A stretch of DNA of 56,996 nt from Chloroflexota bacterium (lineage in GTDB: Bacteria > Chloroflexota > Anaerolineae > Anaerolineales > Villigracilaceae): assembly GCA_023459215.1 (NCBI GenBank), contig JAEWVF010000003.1, forward strand, positions 1 through 56,996, read 5' to 3'. A program made the translations under genes and the position numbers. The notes under the pieces were generated by a model. It did no database searches. It was not told the DNA's origin and saw nothing but the letters and a program-made list of their open reading frames with translations. Shown in pieces: positions 1 to 8,206 of this stretch; positions within the stretch are counted from its first letter, which is position 1, and each line of letters opens with the position of its first letter.

Positions 1-7
1 TTTCCAT
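1..7 (-). CDS. Start of a gene running off the left edge (partial)
   Basis: On the minus strand an ATG at 7..5 is preceded by AAGGAG seven bases upstream (about 15-20), which is a normal Shine-Dalgarno distance. Only two codons lie in the window, so no product can be named. It would follow the 99..626 gene in the same direction. The call rests only on the ribosome-binding site. Confidence 0.3.
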
Positions 8-98
8 CTTTTTGCTCCTTGGGCGCCTCTCACCCTGTCTTTTGCAGGGTTACCTTCGCCCGATTGAATTTACTCGGCGCAGGCTGCGCCGGTATTGA

Positions 99-626
99 CT
101 ATTTTGTGCGTCCGAACAACAGTTTCCAAGCCAGCAGGATCAGGCCAGCAACTATCCCGCCGACGATACCGGAAAGTAAAGCGGTGCGGGCGTCGATCAG
201 GGTTTGGATATCGCCGTTGATTTCACGACCGATGACCAACCCGGCGCGGATGTTGCCCGCGCTGACTTGCTGGGCTACGGTGATGCCCATAGGGGCTTCC
301 TGGGCTTCTACTGAACTGGCAATCACTACCAGTGCCTTGCCCTCGAATCTCATTTGATTGGATTGCAGCATGCCCACCACCGAGGTGTTCAGCGCTGCAT
401 CGTGGGCGCTCACCGCGCCGATGACCAGCCGATTGCCTTCAAACTTCTGGGTTTCGACCGCCGCGATGGCTGCAAGACTCATGTCGACTTCGTTGGCCTG
501 GATTGCGCTGATGCTGGATTGGCTGGCACGAACCAACTCCGCCTCGATTTTCTCGACGCTGCTTTGCGACAGATTCACAATCTGCGGATTTTCATCGTTC
601 AGCGCTTCTTGTTCCAGTCCAGCCAT
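99..626 (-). CDS. Hypothetical C-terminally anchored membrane protein
   Basis: I do not recognise a named family. The 175-residue protein has no signal peptide. It has a hydrophilic first 35 residues, then about 100 residues of short regular segments rich in Ala, Ser, Val, Gln and Glu that look like a repetitive solenoid or coiled region. One strong membrane helix lies near residues 146-168, followed by a short basic tail (FGRTK). It is therefore probably a tail-anchored protein with its body on one side of the membrane. The start has GGAGGC at 636..631. The leader between promoter and start contains a terminator-like hairpin (see 641-667), so expression is likely regulated. It is transcribed divergently from the spermidine-synthase-like gene at 735. 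Confidence 0.7.
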   Translation of the reverse strand: MAGLEQEALNDENPQIVNLSQSSVEKIEAELVRASQSSISAIQANEVDMSLAAIAAVETQKFEGNRLVIGAVSAHDAALNTSVVGMLQSNQMRFEGKALVVIASSVEAQEAPMGITVAQQVSAGNIRAGLVIGREINGDIQTLIDARTALLSGIVGGIVAGLILLAWKLLFGRTK

Positions 627-640
627 TACTGCCTCCGGGC

Positions 641-667
641 AAAAAACACGCCTCCCCGCGGAGGCGT
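641..667 (-). terminator. Intrinsic terminator inside the leader of the 99..626 gene (candidate attenuator)
   Basis: Read on the minus strand, ACGCCTCC (667..660) and GGAGGCGT (655..648) form an 8-bp GC-rich stem with a 4-nt loop, followed by six T residues (646..641). It sits between a good promoter (684-712) and the start codon at 626. The GCCTCC in its 5' arm could alternatively pair with the ribosome-binding site GGAGGC at 636..631. Confidence 0.65.
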
Positions 668-683
668 TGAGTTCAACGACTGA

Positions 684-712
684 ATTTTAGCCGTGGGGCG
701 CACTTTCGTCAA
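684..712 (-). promoter_or_regulatory. Promoter of the 99..626 gene
   Basis: Minus strand: TTGACG (712..707), a 17-nt spacer, then TAAAAT (689..684). It predicts a start of transcription near 677, giving a leader of about 50 nt that contains the terminator hairpin. Confidence 0.7.
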
Positions 713-721
713 GGAGTAAAG

Positions 722-727
722 TAAAAT
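722..727 (+). promoter_or_regulatory. -10 box for leaderless transcription of the 735 gene
   Basis: TAAAAT ends exactly 7 nt before the ATG at 735 and no Shine-Dalgarno sequence fits between. Transcription would start at or next to the A of the ATG. No clear -35 box is visible. Confidence 0.55.
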
Positions 728-734
728 ACAGCCC

Positions 735-2285
735 ATGCGAAAACTCATCTACTCCACAGTCTTTCTTTCCGGCATGAGCGCCCTGGCGGCTGAGTTTGGC
801 GCCTCGCGTTTGCTGCAAATGCGTTTTAGTAGTATTACCCTGGTTTGGGCGGTAATCATTGGGTTGATTCTGGTTTATTTTGCGATAGGGTACGCCCTGG
901 GCGGCCGCCTGGCGGACCGTTCACCGTATCCGAAAACGTTTTTCAGCGCCATCTCCTGGGGCGGGCTGACCTTGAGCATTGTCCCGCTCGTGGCCCAGCC
1001 GATGCTGCGTTATGCCAGTCTGGCTTCCGATGCGCTCAATTTCGGGGCGATGGCAGCGGCTTTCCTGGCCACCCTGATCTTGTTCAGTGTCCCGATCACC
1101 TTGTTGGCGATGACCTCGCCTTTTGCCCTGCGCCTTCTCCTTGAAGATCCCGGGCGGGCGGGCAATGTGGCTGGCAATGTCTCAGCCTTCTCGACTTTTG
1201 GTTCGGTCTTGGGCGCTTTCCTGCCAACCTTGCTGCTCTTTGACCTGGTTGGGGCGGCGCGCAGTATTTTGGTGTTTGGCTTGCTTATGCTTGCCTTGGG
1301 TGTGCTTGGCCTGTTCCGCTCTGGCGCTGCGCGGAACGCCTTGTTGTTTGCTGCGGCCCTGGTGTTTTTTGTTGTCATGTTCGTTTTTGGCGATTTTCAT
1401 GGCAAGGATACCCCCGGGCAGGTGTACGAAGCCGAGTCGGCTTATAACTATATCGAGGTACTTGAGGTTGGTCAGAGCCGTTATCTGCGTCTGAATGATG
1501 GCCAGGGAGTTCATTCGGAATATCACCCGACCGAATTGTTCTATGGCGGCCCCTGGGAACAATTCCTGGTTGGCCCGTTTTTTAATGCAGCTCCTCATCG
1601 CCTTGAGCAGGTTGAGCGCATTGCCGTGGTCGGCTTGGCTGCCGGCACCTCTGCCCGTCAGGCAACCGCCATTTTTGGGCCTGTTCCAATCGATGGCTAC
1701 GAGATTGACCCGAAAATTGTCCAGGTTGGGCGCGATTACTTCGAGATGACCATGCCCAACCTGAACGTTTTTATCGCCGATGGCCGCTGGGGCCTGGAGC
1801 ATTCCCCGCACCAGTATAGCCTGATTATCGTCGATGCCTACCGCCCGCCTTACATCCCCCCGAACCTGACCACGCGCGAGTTTTTTGGCATCGTGCATGA
1901 GCGCCTCGCCCCGGATGGCGTTTTGGCGATTAATATCGGCCGCACTGCCGACGACCGGCGCTTGATCAACGATTTGGCGGCCACCATCGGCGAGCATTTC
2001 CCCTCGATCTATGTGATGGATATCCCTTATACGTTTAATTCGATTTTGTACGCTACCAAGGCTGAAACCAGCCTCGATAACCTTTTCGCCAACTATAACC
2101 AGCTCCGCGCGGATGCGGCTTCGCACCCGACGCTTGTCACTGCCACGGCAGTTACCTTATCCAACCTGCGCGAAAACCCATCCGGCGGACGGGTTTACAC
2201 CGACGACCTGGCCCCGGTCGAATCGATTACCAACGATATGATTCTGCGCTTTATCCTCGGCGGCGGAGCGGAGAGTTTGCAATGA
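735..2285 (+). CDS. Membrane-fused spermidine synthase-like protein
   Basis: The 516-residue protein combines an N-terminal half of about seven membrane helices (residues 1-215) with a C-terminal Rossmann-type aminopropyltransferase/methyltransferase-like domain (about 220-510). The latter shows the nucleotide-binding VVGLAAGT, an acidic end to strand 2 (DGYEIDP), ADGRWGL and a DAYRPPYIP motif. This matches the fused MFS/spermidine synthase family. Members are often called polyamine synthases, but their substrate is rarely proven, so the reaction here is inferred. The start follows a -10 box by 7 nt and looks leaderless. The next gene overlaps by 4 nt, so the two are co-transcribed. Confidence 0.85.
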   Translation: MRKLIYSTVFLSGMSALAAEFGASRLLQMRFSSITLVWAVIIGLILVYFAIGYALGGRLADRSPYPKTFFSAISWGGLTLSIVPLVAQPMLRYASLASDALNFGAMAAAFLATLILFSVPITLLAMTSPFALRLLLEDPGRAGNVAGNVSAFSTFGSVLGAFLPTLLLFDLVGAARSILVFGLLMLALGVLGLFRSGAARNALLFAAALVFFVVMFVFGDFHGKDTPGQVYEAESAYNYIEVLEVGQSRYLRLNDGQGVHSEYHPTELFYGGPWEQFLVGPFFNAAPHRLEQVERIAVVGLAAGTSARQATAIFGPVPIDGYEIDPKIVQVGRDYFEMTMPNLNVFIADGRWGLEHSPHQYSLIIVDAYRPPYIPPNLTTREFFGIVHERLAPDGVLAINIGRTADDRRLINDLAATIGEHFPSIYVMDIPYTFNSILYATKAETSLDNLFANYNQLRADAASHPTLVTATAVTLSNLRENPSGGRVYTDDLAPVESITNDMILRFILGGGAESLQ

Positions 2286-2926
2286 AATCCTTCCTTTCAG
2301 GCCTGGCTTCGGTTTTGACAGTTGTGGTTGTCCCGCTCTTTTTTGTGCGCTTGTTGCTCATTCCCGCTTTCCCGGCTTTGGAATATCGTATGCCGGGTTT
2401 TCCTGAGGATACTTACGGTTTTACCTATGAAGAACGGGTAAAATGGGCAACTTATGGCATCGAATACCTGATCAATGAGGCCGGCCCGGAATATCTGGGC
2501 GATTTGCGTTTCGACGATGGCGCTCCGGTCTTTACCGAGCGTGAAGTCAGCCACATGCTGGATGTCAAAATCGTTGTCGGCCATACTCTGACGGTTTTTC
2601 GCCTGTCCTTGGTGTTGTTGGTGGCGTTGGGTTTGTTCGCCTGGCGGCGTGGCTGGGTGGATTCGTTCCGCCTGGGCATTTCGCGCGGCGGATGGATTTT
2701 GCTCGTCCTCTTGCTGACGCTTGGCGCGCTGGCTGCGGTATCGTTCTGGCAGTTCTTCTCGGCATTCCACGCCATTTTCTTCGAGGGCGATTCCTGGCTG
2801 TTCGCCTTTTCGGACACCCTGATTCGCCTCTATCCGATCCGTTTCTGGCAGGATGTCATTTTATACATCCTGGGCGGCTCGGCTTTGACTGGCGGTTTGC
2901 TGGGCTGGTTTTTAGGAAAACGCTAA
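2282..2926 (+). CDS. TIGR01906 / DUF1461 family integral membrane protein
   Basis: The 214-residue protein has an N-terminal membrane helix (about 8-28), an extracytoplasmic segment of about 70 residues, and three further helices (about 100-120, 135-158 and 190-210). The segment TEREVSHMLDVKIVV is typical of the TIGR01906 (DUF1461) family of unknown function. It overlaps the preceding membrane-fused spermidine-synthase gene by 4 nt (ATGA). The two products may act together in the membrane, but nothing in the sequence proves this. Confidence 0.8.
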   Translation: MKSFLSGLASVLTVVVVPLFFVRLLLIPAFPALEYRMPGFPEDTYGFTYEERVKWATYGIEYLINEAGPEYLGDLRFDDGAPVFTEREVSHMLDVKIVVGHTLTVFRLSLVLLVALGLFAWRRGWVDSFRLGISRGGWILLVLLLTLGALAAVSFWQFFSAFHAIFFEGDSWLFAFSDTLIRLYPIRFWQDVILYILGGSALTGGLLGWFLGKR

Positions 2927-2964
2927 AGACCGCAACAACCGGCCCGAATCCGGGTTAATAACGG

Positions 2965-2970
2965 TATAAT
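2965..2970 (+). promoter_or_regulatory. -10 box of the fabG operon
   Basis: TATAAT lies 19 nt before the fabG ATG. Transcription would start near 2977, just before the AAGGAG ribosome-binding site at about 2978-2983, giving a very short leader. No convincing -35 box is visible. Confidence 0.5.
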
Positions 2971-2989
2971 TCTCGACAAGGAGCAAATC

Positions 2990-3748
2990 ATGCCCGAATT
3001 TTTAGCGTTGGAAAATCGCGTGGCGCTTGTTACCGGCGGTTCGCGGGGTATCGGTCGCGCCATTGCCTTGGAATTGGCAAAACGTGGCGCAGCAGTGGTG
3101 GTTAATTATCATAAATCGCCGGATGCGGCGGAAGAGGTTGTCAAGCAGATTCAGGCTGCAGGTGGCCGCGCTGCGGCCTTCCAGGCAGATGTTTCGCTTT
3201 TCGACCAGGCGGCAGCCCTGGTCAAGTTTGCCATCGATACCTTTGGCGATTTGCACATTTTGGTAAACAATGCCGGCATCACACGCGATACACTGATTAT
3301 GATGATGTCCGAATCTGATTGGGATGCGGTCATTGATACCAACCTGAAAAGCACCTTTAATTGTTCAAAAGCGGCTGTTCGTCACATGATGCGTAAACGC
3401 TATGGCCGCGTCATCAACATATCCTCGGTTTCCGGTCAGATGGGTAATGGCGGCCAGACCAACTACTCTGCTTCAAAGGCTGGCCAGATTGGCTTTACCA
3501 AGGCCCTGGCTCGCGAAGTCGCCGCCCGCAACCTGACGGTCAACGCGGTTGCGCCCGGTTTTGTCGACACCGAAATCCTGGATGCGATGCCGCCCGAAGT
3601 GCTCGAAGCGGCCCTGAAATTTGTCCCGCTGGGACGCAAAGCCCAGCCCGAAGAAATAGCTTATGCTGTTGCCTTCCTCGCTTCCGACCAGGCTGCGTTT
3701 ATCACCGGCCAGGTTCTTGCAGTGGATGGCGGCATGGCAATGATGTAG
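2990..3748 (+). CDS. fabG: 3-oxoacyl-[acyl-carrier-protein] reductase
   Basis: This is a short-chain dehydrogenase of 252 residues, the normal FabG length. It reduces 3-oxoacyl-ACP with NADPH in fatty acid elongation. Visible motifs are the cofactor loop TGGSRGIGRAIA (about 16-27), NNAGITRD near 93, the catalytic Ser in ISSVSG and YSASKAG (Tyr-x3-Lys) near 155-161, and the C-terminal ITGQVLAVDGGM. An AAGGAG site precedes the ATG. It leads an operon with Asp23, NusB and an amidase and is not near other fatty-acid genes. Another SDR substrate is possible, although similarity to FabG is strong. Confidence 0.9.
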   Translation: MPEFLALENRVALVTGGSRGIGRAIALELAKRGAAVVVNYHKSPDAAEEVVKQIQAAGGRAAAFQADVSLFDQAAALVKFAIDTFGDLHILVNNAGITRDTLIMMMSESDWDAVIDTNLKSTFNCSKAAVRHMMRKRYGRVINISSVSGQMGNGGQTNYSASKAGQIGFTKALAREVAARNLTVNAVAPGFVDTEILDAMPPEVLEAALKFVPLGRKAQPEEIAYAVAFLASDQAAFITGQVLAVDGGMAMM

Positions 3749-3763
3749 CCTGAGGAGATTCCC

Positions 3764-4111
3764 ATGAGCGATTACAAACCATCTGGCAAAACCACCCTTT
3801 CGCCTGAAGTCTTGGTGACGATTACCAAAATGGCCGCCCTGAGTGTGCCGGGCGTCAGCCGCCTGGCGCCGCCGCCAGACCGCTTCGAGCGCCTTTTCAA
3901 GCGCGGGGCCAACGAAGGCGTCGAACTGAAGGTGGAAGACAACCTGGTTTACCTGGATTTGTTCCTGGTCTTGAACCCGGATGTAAATGTCCGCGAAGTC
4001 AGCCGCAATGTTCAGCATCAGGTGGCGCGTTCCATCGAAGAAATGATTGGCATGGACATTGGCCATGTCAACATCCATATTGAAGATATTGATTACCCCA
4101 AAGAGGCATAA
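3764..4111 (+). CDS. Asp23/Gls24 family envelope stress protein
   Basis: The 115-residue protein matches the Asp23/Gls24 (DUF322) family: an N-terminal LSPEVLVTITKMAALSVPGV segment, then alternating strands ending in DIGHVNIHIEDIDY. These small cytoplasmic proteins are linked to envelope homeostasis in Gram-positive bacteria. The gene follows fabG by 15 nt and precedes nusB by 6 nt. Asp23 next to nusB is a common arrangement in Firmicutes and Chloroflexota, which supports the call. Confidence 0.9.
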   Translation: MSDYKPSGKTTLSPEVLVTITKMAALSVPGVSRLAPPPDRFERLFKRGANEGVELKVEDNLVYLDLFLVLNPDVNVREVSRNVQHQVARSIEEMIGMDIGHVNIHIEDIDYPKEA

Positions 4112-4117
4112 CCGTAC

Positions 4118-4588
4118 ATGAAACCCCGCACCAGGGCCAGAGCCTTTGCCCTGCAAGTACTTTACGAAGTGGATATGGTTGCACATCTTCCAGGCGTTGT
4201 TTTTCAGCAGCGCTTGGAAGATGAACGCATCGAAGGCCGGGTTCCGTTGGATGAGGACCTGGTTGAGTTTGCCCGCCAGATTGTGGCGGGCGTTTCTGTT
4301 TTGACCGCGAAGCTGGATCACACCATTGAGCGCTATGCGCCCGAGTGGCCTTTTGACCAGATTGCCTCGATTGACCGCAACATTTTGCGCATGGCTGCCT
4401 GGGAGTTTGCAGTTTCGCGCCAAACGCCGTTAAAAGTTGCCATCAATGAAGCGGTTGAATTGGCCAAAGAGTTTGGCTCGGATAGCGCCCCGCGCTTTGT
4501 TAATGGCGTTTTAGGCAGCCTGGCCGACCATGAGAACGAAATCCGCCAGGCACTGGCCGCTGCCGGGCAAGATACCAAATTGCAGTAA
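4118..4588 (+). CDS. nusB: Transcription antitermination factor NusB
   Basis: At 156 residues this is a full-length NusB, the small all-helical protein that binds boxA RNA with NusE (S10) and supports rRNA antitermination. Visible are the N-terminal RTRARAFALQVLYEVD helix and the conserved FDQIASIDRNILRMAAWE and VAINEAVELAKEFGSDSAPRFVNGVLG (quoted in pieces) in the C-terminal half. It lies 6 nt after the Asp23 gene in the same operon, and the amidase gene starts 10 nt after its stop. Confidence 0.93.
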   Translation: MKPRTRARAFALQVLYEVDMVAHLPGVVFQQRLEDERIEGRVPLDEDLVEFARQIVAGVSVLTAKLDHTIERYAPEWPFDQIASIDRNILRMAAWEFAVSRQTPLKVAINEAVELAKEFGSDSAPRFVNGVLGSLADHENEIRQALAAAGQDTKLQ

Positions 4589-4598
4589 ACGGGTGGAT

Positions 4599-5924
4599 AT
4601 GGATTACCAGAATCTGACGATTATCGAATCGCTTGATTTAATGCGCCGCGGACAGGTTAGCGCGGAGCAATTAGCCGCTGCCTGTCGGGTCGAAATCGAA
4701 GCGAAGAATCTCGTGTTGAATGCGCTGATAGCAGACACCATCAGCGTTGACGATTTGGCTGGCCCCCCATCGGGGGAGCTGGGTGGCATCCCGATTGTAG
4801 TCAAGGATTTGATCGATGTTGCCGGATGGCCCACCCGGGGTGGTTCACCCAAATTCTTCGGCCAGGAACCGGCTTTGCGGGATGCCTTTGTGGTTGATCG
4901 GCTCAGGTACGCGGGCGCGAAGTTATTGGGAAAAGCCAATACCCACGAAGTTGCTCTGGGCCTTACCGGAATCAATCTCCATACTGGTCCGGTTCGCAAT
5001 CCGCACAACCCCGAGCGCATCTCTGGCGGCTCGTCAAGCGGCAGCGCTGTTGCGGTTGCCAGCGGCATGGCTTTCGGTGCGCTTGGGACGGATACCGGTG
5101 GATCGATCCGCACTCCGGCGGCTTTGTGCGGCGTGGTAGGTTTTAAGCCTACCTTTGGGCGAGTCAGCACGCGCGGCGTGTTGCCCTTATCCTGGAATCT
5201 TGACCATGTTGGGCCGCTTGCGCGCACCGTTGCCGATGCAGCCCTGCTTTACTCGGTGATTGCTGGCTATGACCCGCAGGACCCGAACTGTGTCCTGGTG
5301 CCTCCGGCTTTCCAGCCCCAAAAGGATATTTCCGATTTTCGGGTGGCCCTGGCGGTGGGTGACTACATCGCCGAATCCGATCCTGAAATCTTGAGTGCGC
5401 TGGGTCAGGCTGCCGAGGCTTTTGCCAGACTCGGGGCCGAGATCGTCGAGGTGGAAATCCCACGTTTGCGCGAAGCTGCCCAAGCCAACGGTACGATGGT
5501 TATTGCCGATGCGGCCGCTTTCCATCGTGAACGCCTGGCCGAACATCCGGATTGGTTTGGCCCGGATGTTCGCGAGCGCCTGGAGCGCGGCCGTGCCATC
5601 TCATCCAGCGATTATGTTCTGGCTCGCCGCGTCCAGAGTGAACTGAAGCGCTATTTTGCCTTGTTCTTCGACCAGTTCGATGTTTTACTGCTGCCGACCA
5701 CGGCCAGCGTGGCTGCCCCGATTGATGGGCTTGATTCTGCGGCCTATGCCCCCCGGCTTACCCGTTTTACGGCTCCATTTAACCTGACGGGTTTACCCGC
5801 CCTGACTGTCCCGTTTGGTTTCTCTGGCGAAGGGCTGCCGATAGGCCTTCAGTTGGTGGGACCGGCCTTGAGTGAGCAGGTTGTTTTGCAGGCGGGCCAG
5901 GCGCTCGAGCAGGCACAAAAATAA
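4599..5924 (+). CDS. Amidase signature family protein (GatA-like)
   Basis: A 441-residue amidase with the Ser-cisSer-Lys machinery: catalytic Lys in VVKDLIDVAG (about 67-76), the glycine/serine-rich signature SGGSSSGSAVAVASG (about 144-158) and the nucleophile Ser in GTDTGGSIRTPA. It hydrolyses an amide bond. GatA is the closest well-known relative, but there is no gatB or gatC nearby, so a free-standing amidase or amide hydrolase is more likely. I placed the start at 4599 (MDYQNL), just after the nusB stop. The longer open frame upstream would overlap nusB by 60 nt. It is the last gene before a bidirectional terminator. Confidence 0.85.
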   Translation: MDYQNLTIIESLDLMRRGQVSAEQLAAACRVEIEAKNLVLNALIADTISVDDLAGPPSGELGGIPIVVKDLIDVAGWPTRGGSPKFFGQEPALRDAFVVDRLRYAGAKLLGKANTHEVALGLTGINLHTGPVRNPHNPERISGGSSSGSAVAVASGMAFGALGTDTGGSIRTPAALCGVVGFKPTFGRVSTRGVLPLSWNLDHVGPLARTVADAALLYSVIAGYDPQDPNCVLVPPAFQPQKDISDFRVALAVGDYIAESDPEILSALGQAAEAFARLGAEIVEVEIPRLREAAQANGTMVIADAAAFHRERLAEHPDWFGPDVRERLERGRAISSSDYVLARRVQSELKRYFALFFDQFDVLLLPTTASVAAPIDGLDSAAYAPRLTRFTAPFNLTGLPALTVPFGFSGEGLPIGLQLVGPALSEQVVLQAGQALEQAQK

Positions 5925-5928
5925 AATG

Positions 5929-5963
5929 CGGGGCTGTCAGTTGATAACCGACAGCCCCGTTTT
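5929..5963. terminator. Bidirectional terminator between amidase and tatC
   Basis: CGGGGCTGTC (5929-5938) pairs perfectly with GACAGCCCCG (5950-5959), followed by TTTTC on the plus strand and by a T-rich stretch on the minus strand. It separates the two convergent genes. Confidence 0.85.
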
Positions 5964-5981
5964 CATCGGAAGTGCAACTTC

Positions 5982-6764
5982 TTATTCTGTTTTCCTGCCG
6001 AGGTTGGCCAGCCAACTGAAAAAGATGCTCAAAAAGTAAAGCGCCGTCATCGGCAGCATAACCAGCGCCATGTTAACGGGATCAACTGTGGGGGTGATCG
6101 AGGCTGATAGAACCGCAATTAGAATCAGGGCGATGCGCCAGTACTGCAATAACATTTGGGGTTTTACCAGGCCCATCCCCGATAACGCGAAGATTACCAG
6201 TGGGAATTGAAAGGCAACCCCAATCCAGAACATCAACCCGGTGACGAAGGTGAAATAGGATTCGGGTCGCCAGCGCGCTTGAATCCCCAGAAAATCGCGC
6301 AGGATGGGTAGCGCGGTTGGCATCATCATATAAAACGCGAAGGCTGCCCCGCCAACAAAGAAAATCAGGGCAGCCGGGATCGCAAGCAGCCCGATCAGGC
6401 GGGATTTTGGCATCAAGCCTGGCGCAGCGTATAGCCAAATCTCGAAGGCGATGTACGGGCTGGCCAGGGCAATCCCGGTTAGCAGGGCCACACGCATGAA
6501 AACGCTGATTGATTCGGTCACTTCGATGGTTTGCAGGTTGTCCAGACCGCCAACCGGAATGGCCAAGTAGGCCACCAATGGCTCGGTAAAGTAGAACGAA
6601 AACAAGACCGCAATTATCAGCGCCAGCAACGCCCGACCGAGGTGTTTGCGAACTTCATTGAGATGCTCCAGAATTTCTTCCGGGTTATTGACCGCATCAT
6701 TAAAGGCGTCCAGGGCAGGGCGTTCTTCGGGAACTTCGGTGAAGAAATTGAAAAGTTTTTTCAT
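5982..6764 (-). CDS. tatC: Twin-arginine translocase subunit TatC
   Basis: TatC is the multi-spanning receptor of the Tat pathway, which exports folded proteins carrying RR signal peptides. The 260-residue protein has an N-terminal HLNEVRKHLGRALL segment (family form HLxELRxRL), six predicted helices, and the conserved SPYIAFEIWLYAAPGL region with a conserved Glu. The C-terminus carries SITPTVDPVNMALVMLPM, where the SPxxDP-type motif appears as TPTVDP. It begins 14 nt after the tatA/B gene, as expected for a tat operon. Confidence 0.93.
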   Translation of the reverse strand: MKKLFNFFTEVPEERPALDAFNDAVNNPEEILEHLNEVRKHLGRALLALIIAVLFSFYFTEPLVAYLAIPVGGLDNLQTIEVTESISVFMRVALLTGIALASPYIAFEIWLYAAPGLMPKSRLIGLLAIPAALIFFVGGAAFAFYMMMPTALPILRDFLGIQARWRPESYFTFVTGLMFWIGVAFQFPLVIFALSGMGLVKPQMLLQYWRIALILIAVLSASITPTVDPVNMALVMLPMTALYFLSIFFSWLANLGRKTE

Positions 6765-6778
6765 GGATGATTTCGCGT

Positions 6779-7189
6779 TCAGCCTCGGGGCGGTGCGATG
6801 GTGTTGTCGTTTTGCGCTTTTTGCGGGTTTTCTGGAGCAGTTTGGGTCTCATCTTTTTCGCTGGCTGTCTGCGCGAAAACCTGCTTCTCATCGAACGAAC
6901 GCGCCAGCGAACTGCCGATTTGTTGCGATTGGTCTCTCATCTCCCGGCTGAGCTGCTGCATCTCTTTTGTATATTCTTCCAGGTTGCTTTCGCGCATCAA
7001 ATTGCGTGGCAGGTTGCGCAGTTCGTCCCCAGTCTTGGTGAGTAGTTTATAAGTGGGTGAGCGGACAAGCTGGTTGAGCCAGCGTCCCAGGGTTTTGCCG
7101 GTCGCAACCATATCTTTTGGCCCAAACAAAACCAGAATGAGTAAAACAATAAAAAGCAGTTCGGGGATACCGATACCAAGGATTTCCAT
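6779..7189 (-). CDS. Twin-arginine translocase TatA/TatB family protein
   Basis: The 136-residue protein has the TatA/B architecture: one N-terminal membrane helix containing GIPELLFIVLLILVLFGPK, an amphipathic helix after the FG hinge (about 24-45), and a long charged, disordered tail. Glu at position 10 of the helix and the long C-terminal tail are more like TatB than TatA. No second tatA copy is in the window, so it may serve both roles. It is immediately upstream of tatC on the minus strand. Confidence 0.88.
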   Translation of the reverse strand: MEILGIGIPELLFIVLLILVLFGPKDMVATGKTLGRWLNQLVRSPTYKLLTKTGDELRNLPRNLMRESNLEEYTKEMQQLSREMRDQSQQIGSSLARSFDEKQVFAQTASEKDETQTAPENPQKAQNDNTIAPPRG

Positions 7190-7262
7190 GCGAGATATGC
7201 CTGTTCTTATGAAGTGATTGCCAAGCCGCGCTTGATTTTACCCGATGTTTGTGGGCAGCAAC

Positions 7263-7694
7263 TCATCCCAGTTTTTGTCCCAGGATAAGGCCCAGCACGA
7301 TACTGGCGATGCAGGCCAGGGAGCAGGTGATAGCCAGGAAAATCAGGATGCCGGGCAAAAAATACTTGGCGAGTACCCAAAAATTGTACAATCGAGCTGC
7401 GCCCCTGGCGATGGGTTGGGCGCTGCGCAACGCACCGGTCAGGAGTTCGCTTTCGCGTTTGCTGCGTTCGGTTGATTTTTCATCCAGCCGGACGCTGGCA
7501 GCCGCGCTGAAGGGGTCTTTGGGCTTGGGGGCGGCAGCATCTGTCCTGGCGGCGGCGCTTTCACTCTTTTTTCTCCGGAGCTTGGGTGGAATGGTCAGGG
7601 TTGTATCGCAATAAGGGCAGGCCATTACTTCCTGGCCCGCTTCGGGAATTACCGGTGCACCGCAAGCCGGGCAGGGGAAAGAAGAATCGCTCAT
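7263..7694 (-). CDS. Zinc-ribbon membrane protein, function unknown
   Basis: The 143-residue protein starts with a two-CxxC zinc ribbon (CPAC at 8-11 and CPYC at 27-30). A basic linker follows and then a C-terminal membrane segment (about 105-138) with two closely spaced hydrophobic stretches. Such proteins are common and uncharacterised in Anaerolineae. Its start is 16 nt downstream of the stop of the glyoxalase-fold gene, so the two may be co-transcribed. I assign no function. Confidence 0.75.
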   Translation of the reverse strand: MSDSSFPCPACGAPVIPEAGQEVMACPYCDTTLTIPPKLRRKKSESAAARTDAAAPKPKDPFSAAASVRLDEKSTERSKRESELLTGALRSAQPIARGAARLYNFWVLAKYFLPGILIFLAITCSLACIASIVLGLILGQKLG

Positions 7695-7709
7695 CTGACA
7701 ACCCCTGGG

Positions 7710-8120
7710 CTACGCCAAATCTTCCAGCGGAAAGTATGGATTCCAGGCTACTTCCCAGGGATGGCCGTCTGGATCGGCGAAATAGCCGCTGTATCCGCCC
7801 CAGAACGTATCCGCCGCGGGTTTGAGCAGGGTGGCTCCGGCGGCGAGGGCTTGCGAAATTACCCGGTCGGCCTCTTCTTTGCTGGCGACATTGTGGGCCA
7901 GGGTGATGCCGCCAAAGTGGGAGCGGGCCGCGGGCAGGGCTGCATCTTCCGCCAGCGCATCGGATGGGTAGAGCGCCAGCCAGGTTCCCCGAAGCTGGAA
8001 GAAGGCAATCCCCTCGCCGGGTTGATAGTTGGTCGGCAGGCCGAGGCCGGACTTGTAGAAGTCAATCGATTTTTGCAGGTCGGCCACACCCAGGGTGATG
8101 ATGGAAATATAAGGTTTCAT
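7710..8120 (-). CDS. VOC (glyoxalase/bleomycin-resistance fold) protein
   Basis: A 136-residue single-domain VOC protein: beta-alpha-beta-beta-beta module ISIITLGVADLQKSIDFYKS at the N-terminus, and FWGGYSGYFADPDGHPWEVAWNP at the C-terminus (quoted in two parts: FWGGYSGYFADPDGHP, then WEVAWNP). His and Glu residues are in the positions that bind metal in the fold. Substrate cannot be told; family members act on methylglyoxal adducts, antibiotics or aromatic compounds. I chose the internal ATG (MKPYIS) over an ATG four codons upstream because homologues begin there. Neither start has a good ribosome-binding site. Confidence 0.8.
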   Translation of the reverse strand: MKPYISIITLGVADLQKSIDFYKSGLGLPTNYQPGEGIAFFQLRGTWLALYPSDALAEDAALPAARSHFGGITLAHNVASKEEADRVISQALAAGATLLKPAADTFWGGYSGYFADPDGHPWEVAWNPYFPLEDLA

Positions 8121-8144
8121 GGGCTTAAGCATACAGCAGACTGA

Positions 8145-8184
8145 TAAAAAAATAAAGGCGAAAGCAGGATTTGCCTTCGCCTTT
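8145..8184 (-). terminator. Terminator after the PIG-L gene
   Basis: AAAGGCGAA (8154-8162) pairs with TTCGCCTTT (8176-8184), with a further GCA/TGC pair inside the loop. On the minus strand it runs into a T tract (8152..8145). Confidence 0.85.
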
Positions 8185-8206
8185 GCCGGATGCTCAGGGT
8201 TTGTGC

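Noticed and set aside
4530..4598. Upstream extension of the amidase frame
   Set aside because: It would overlap nusB by 60 nt and lacks a ribosome-binding site; the ATG at 4599 fits the family start.
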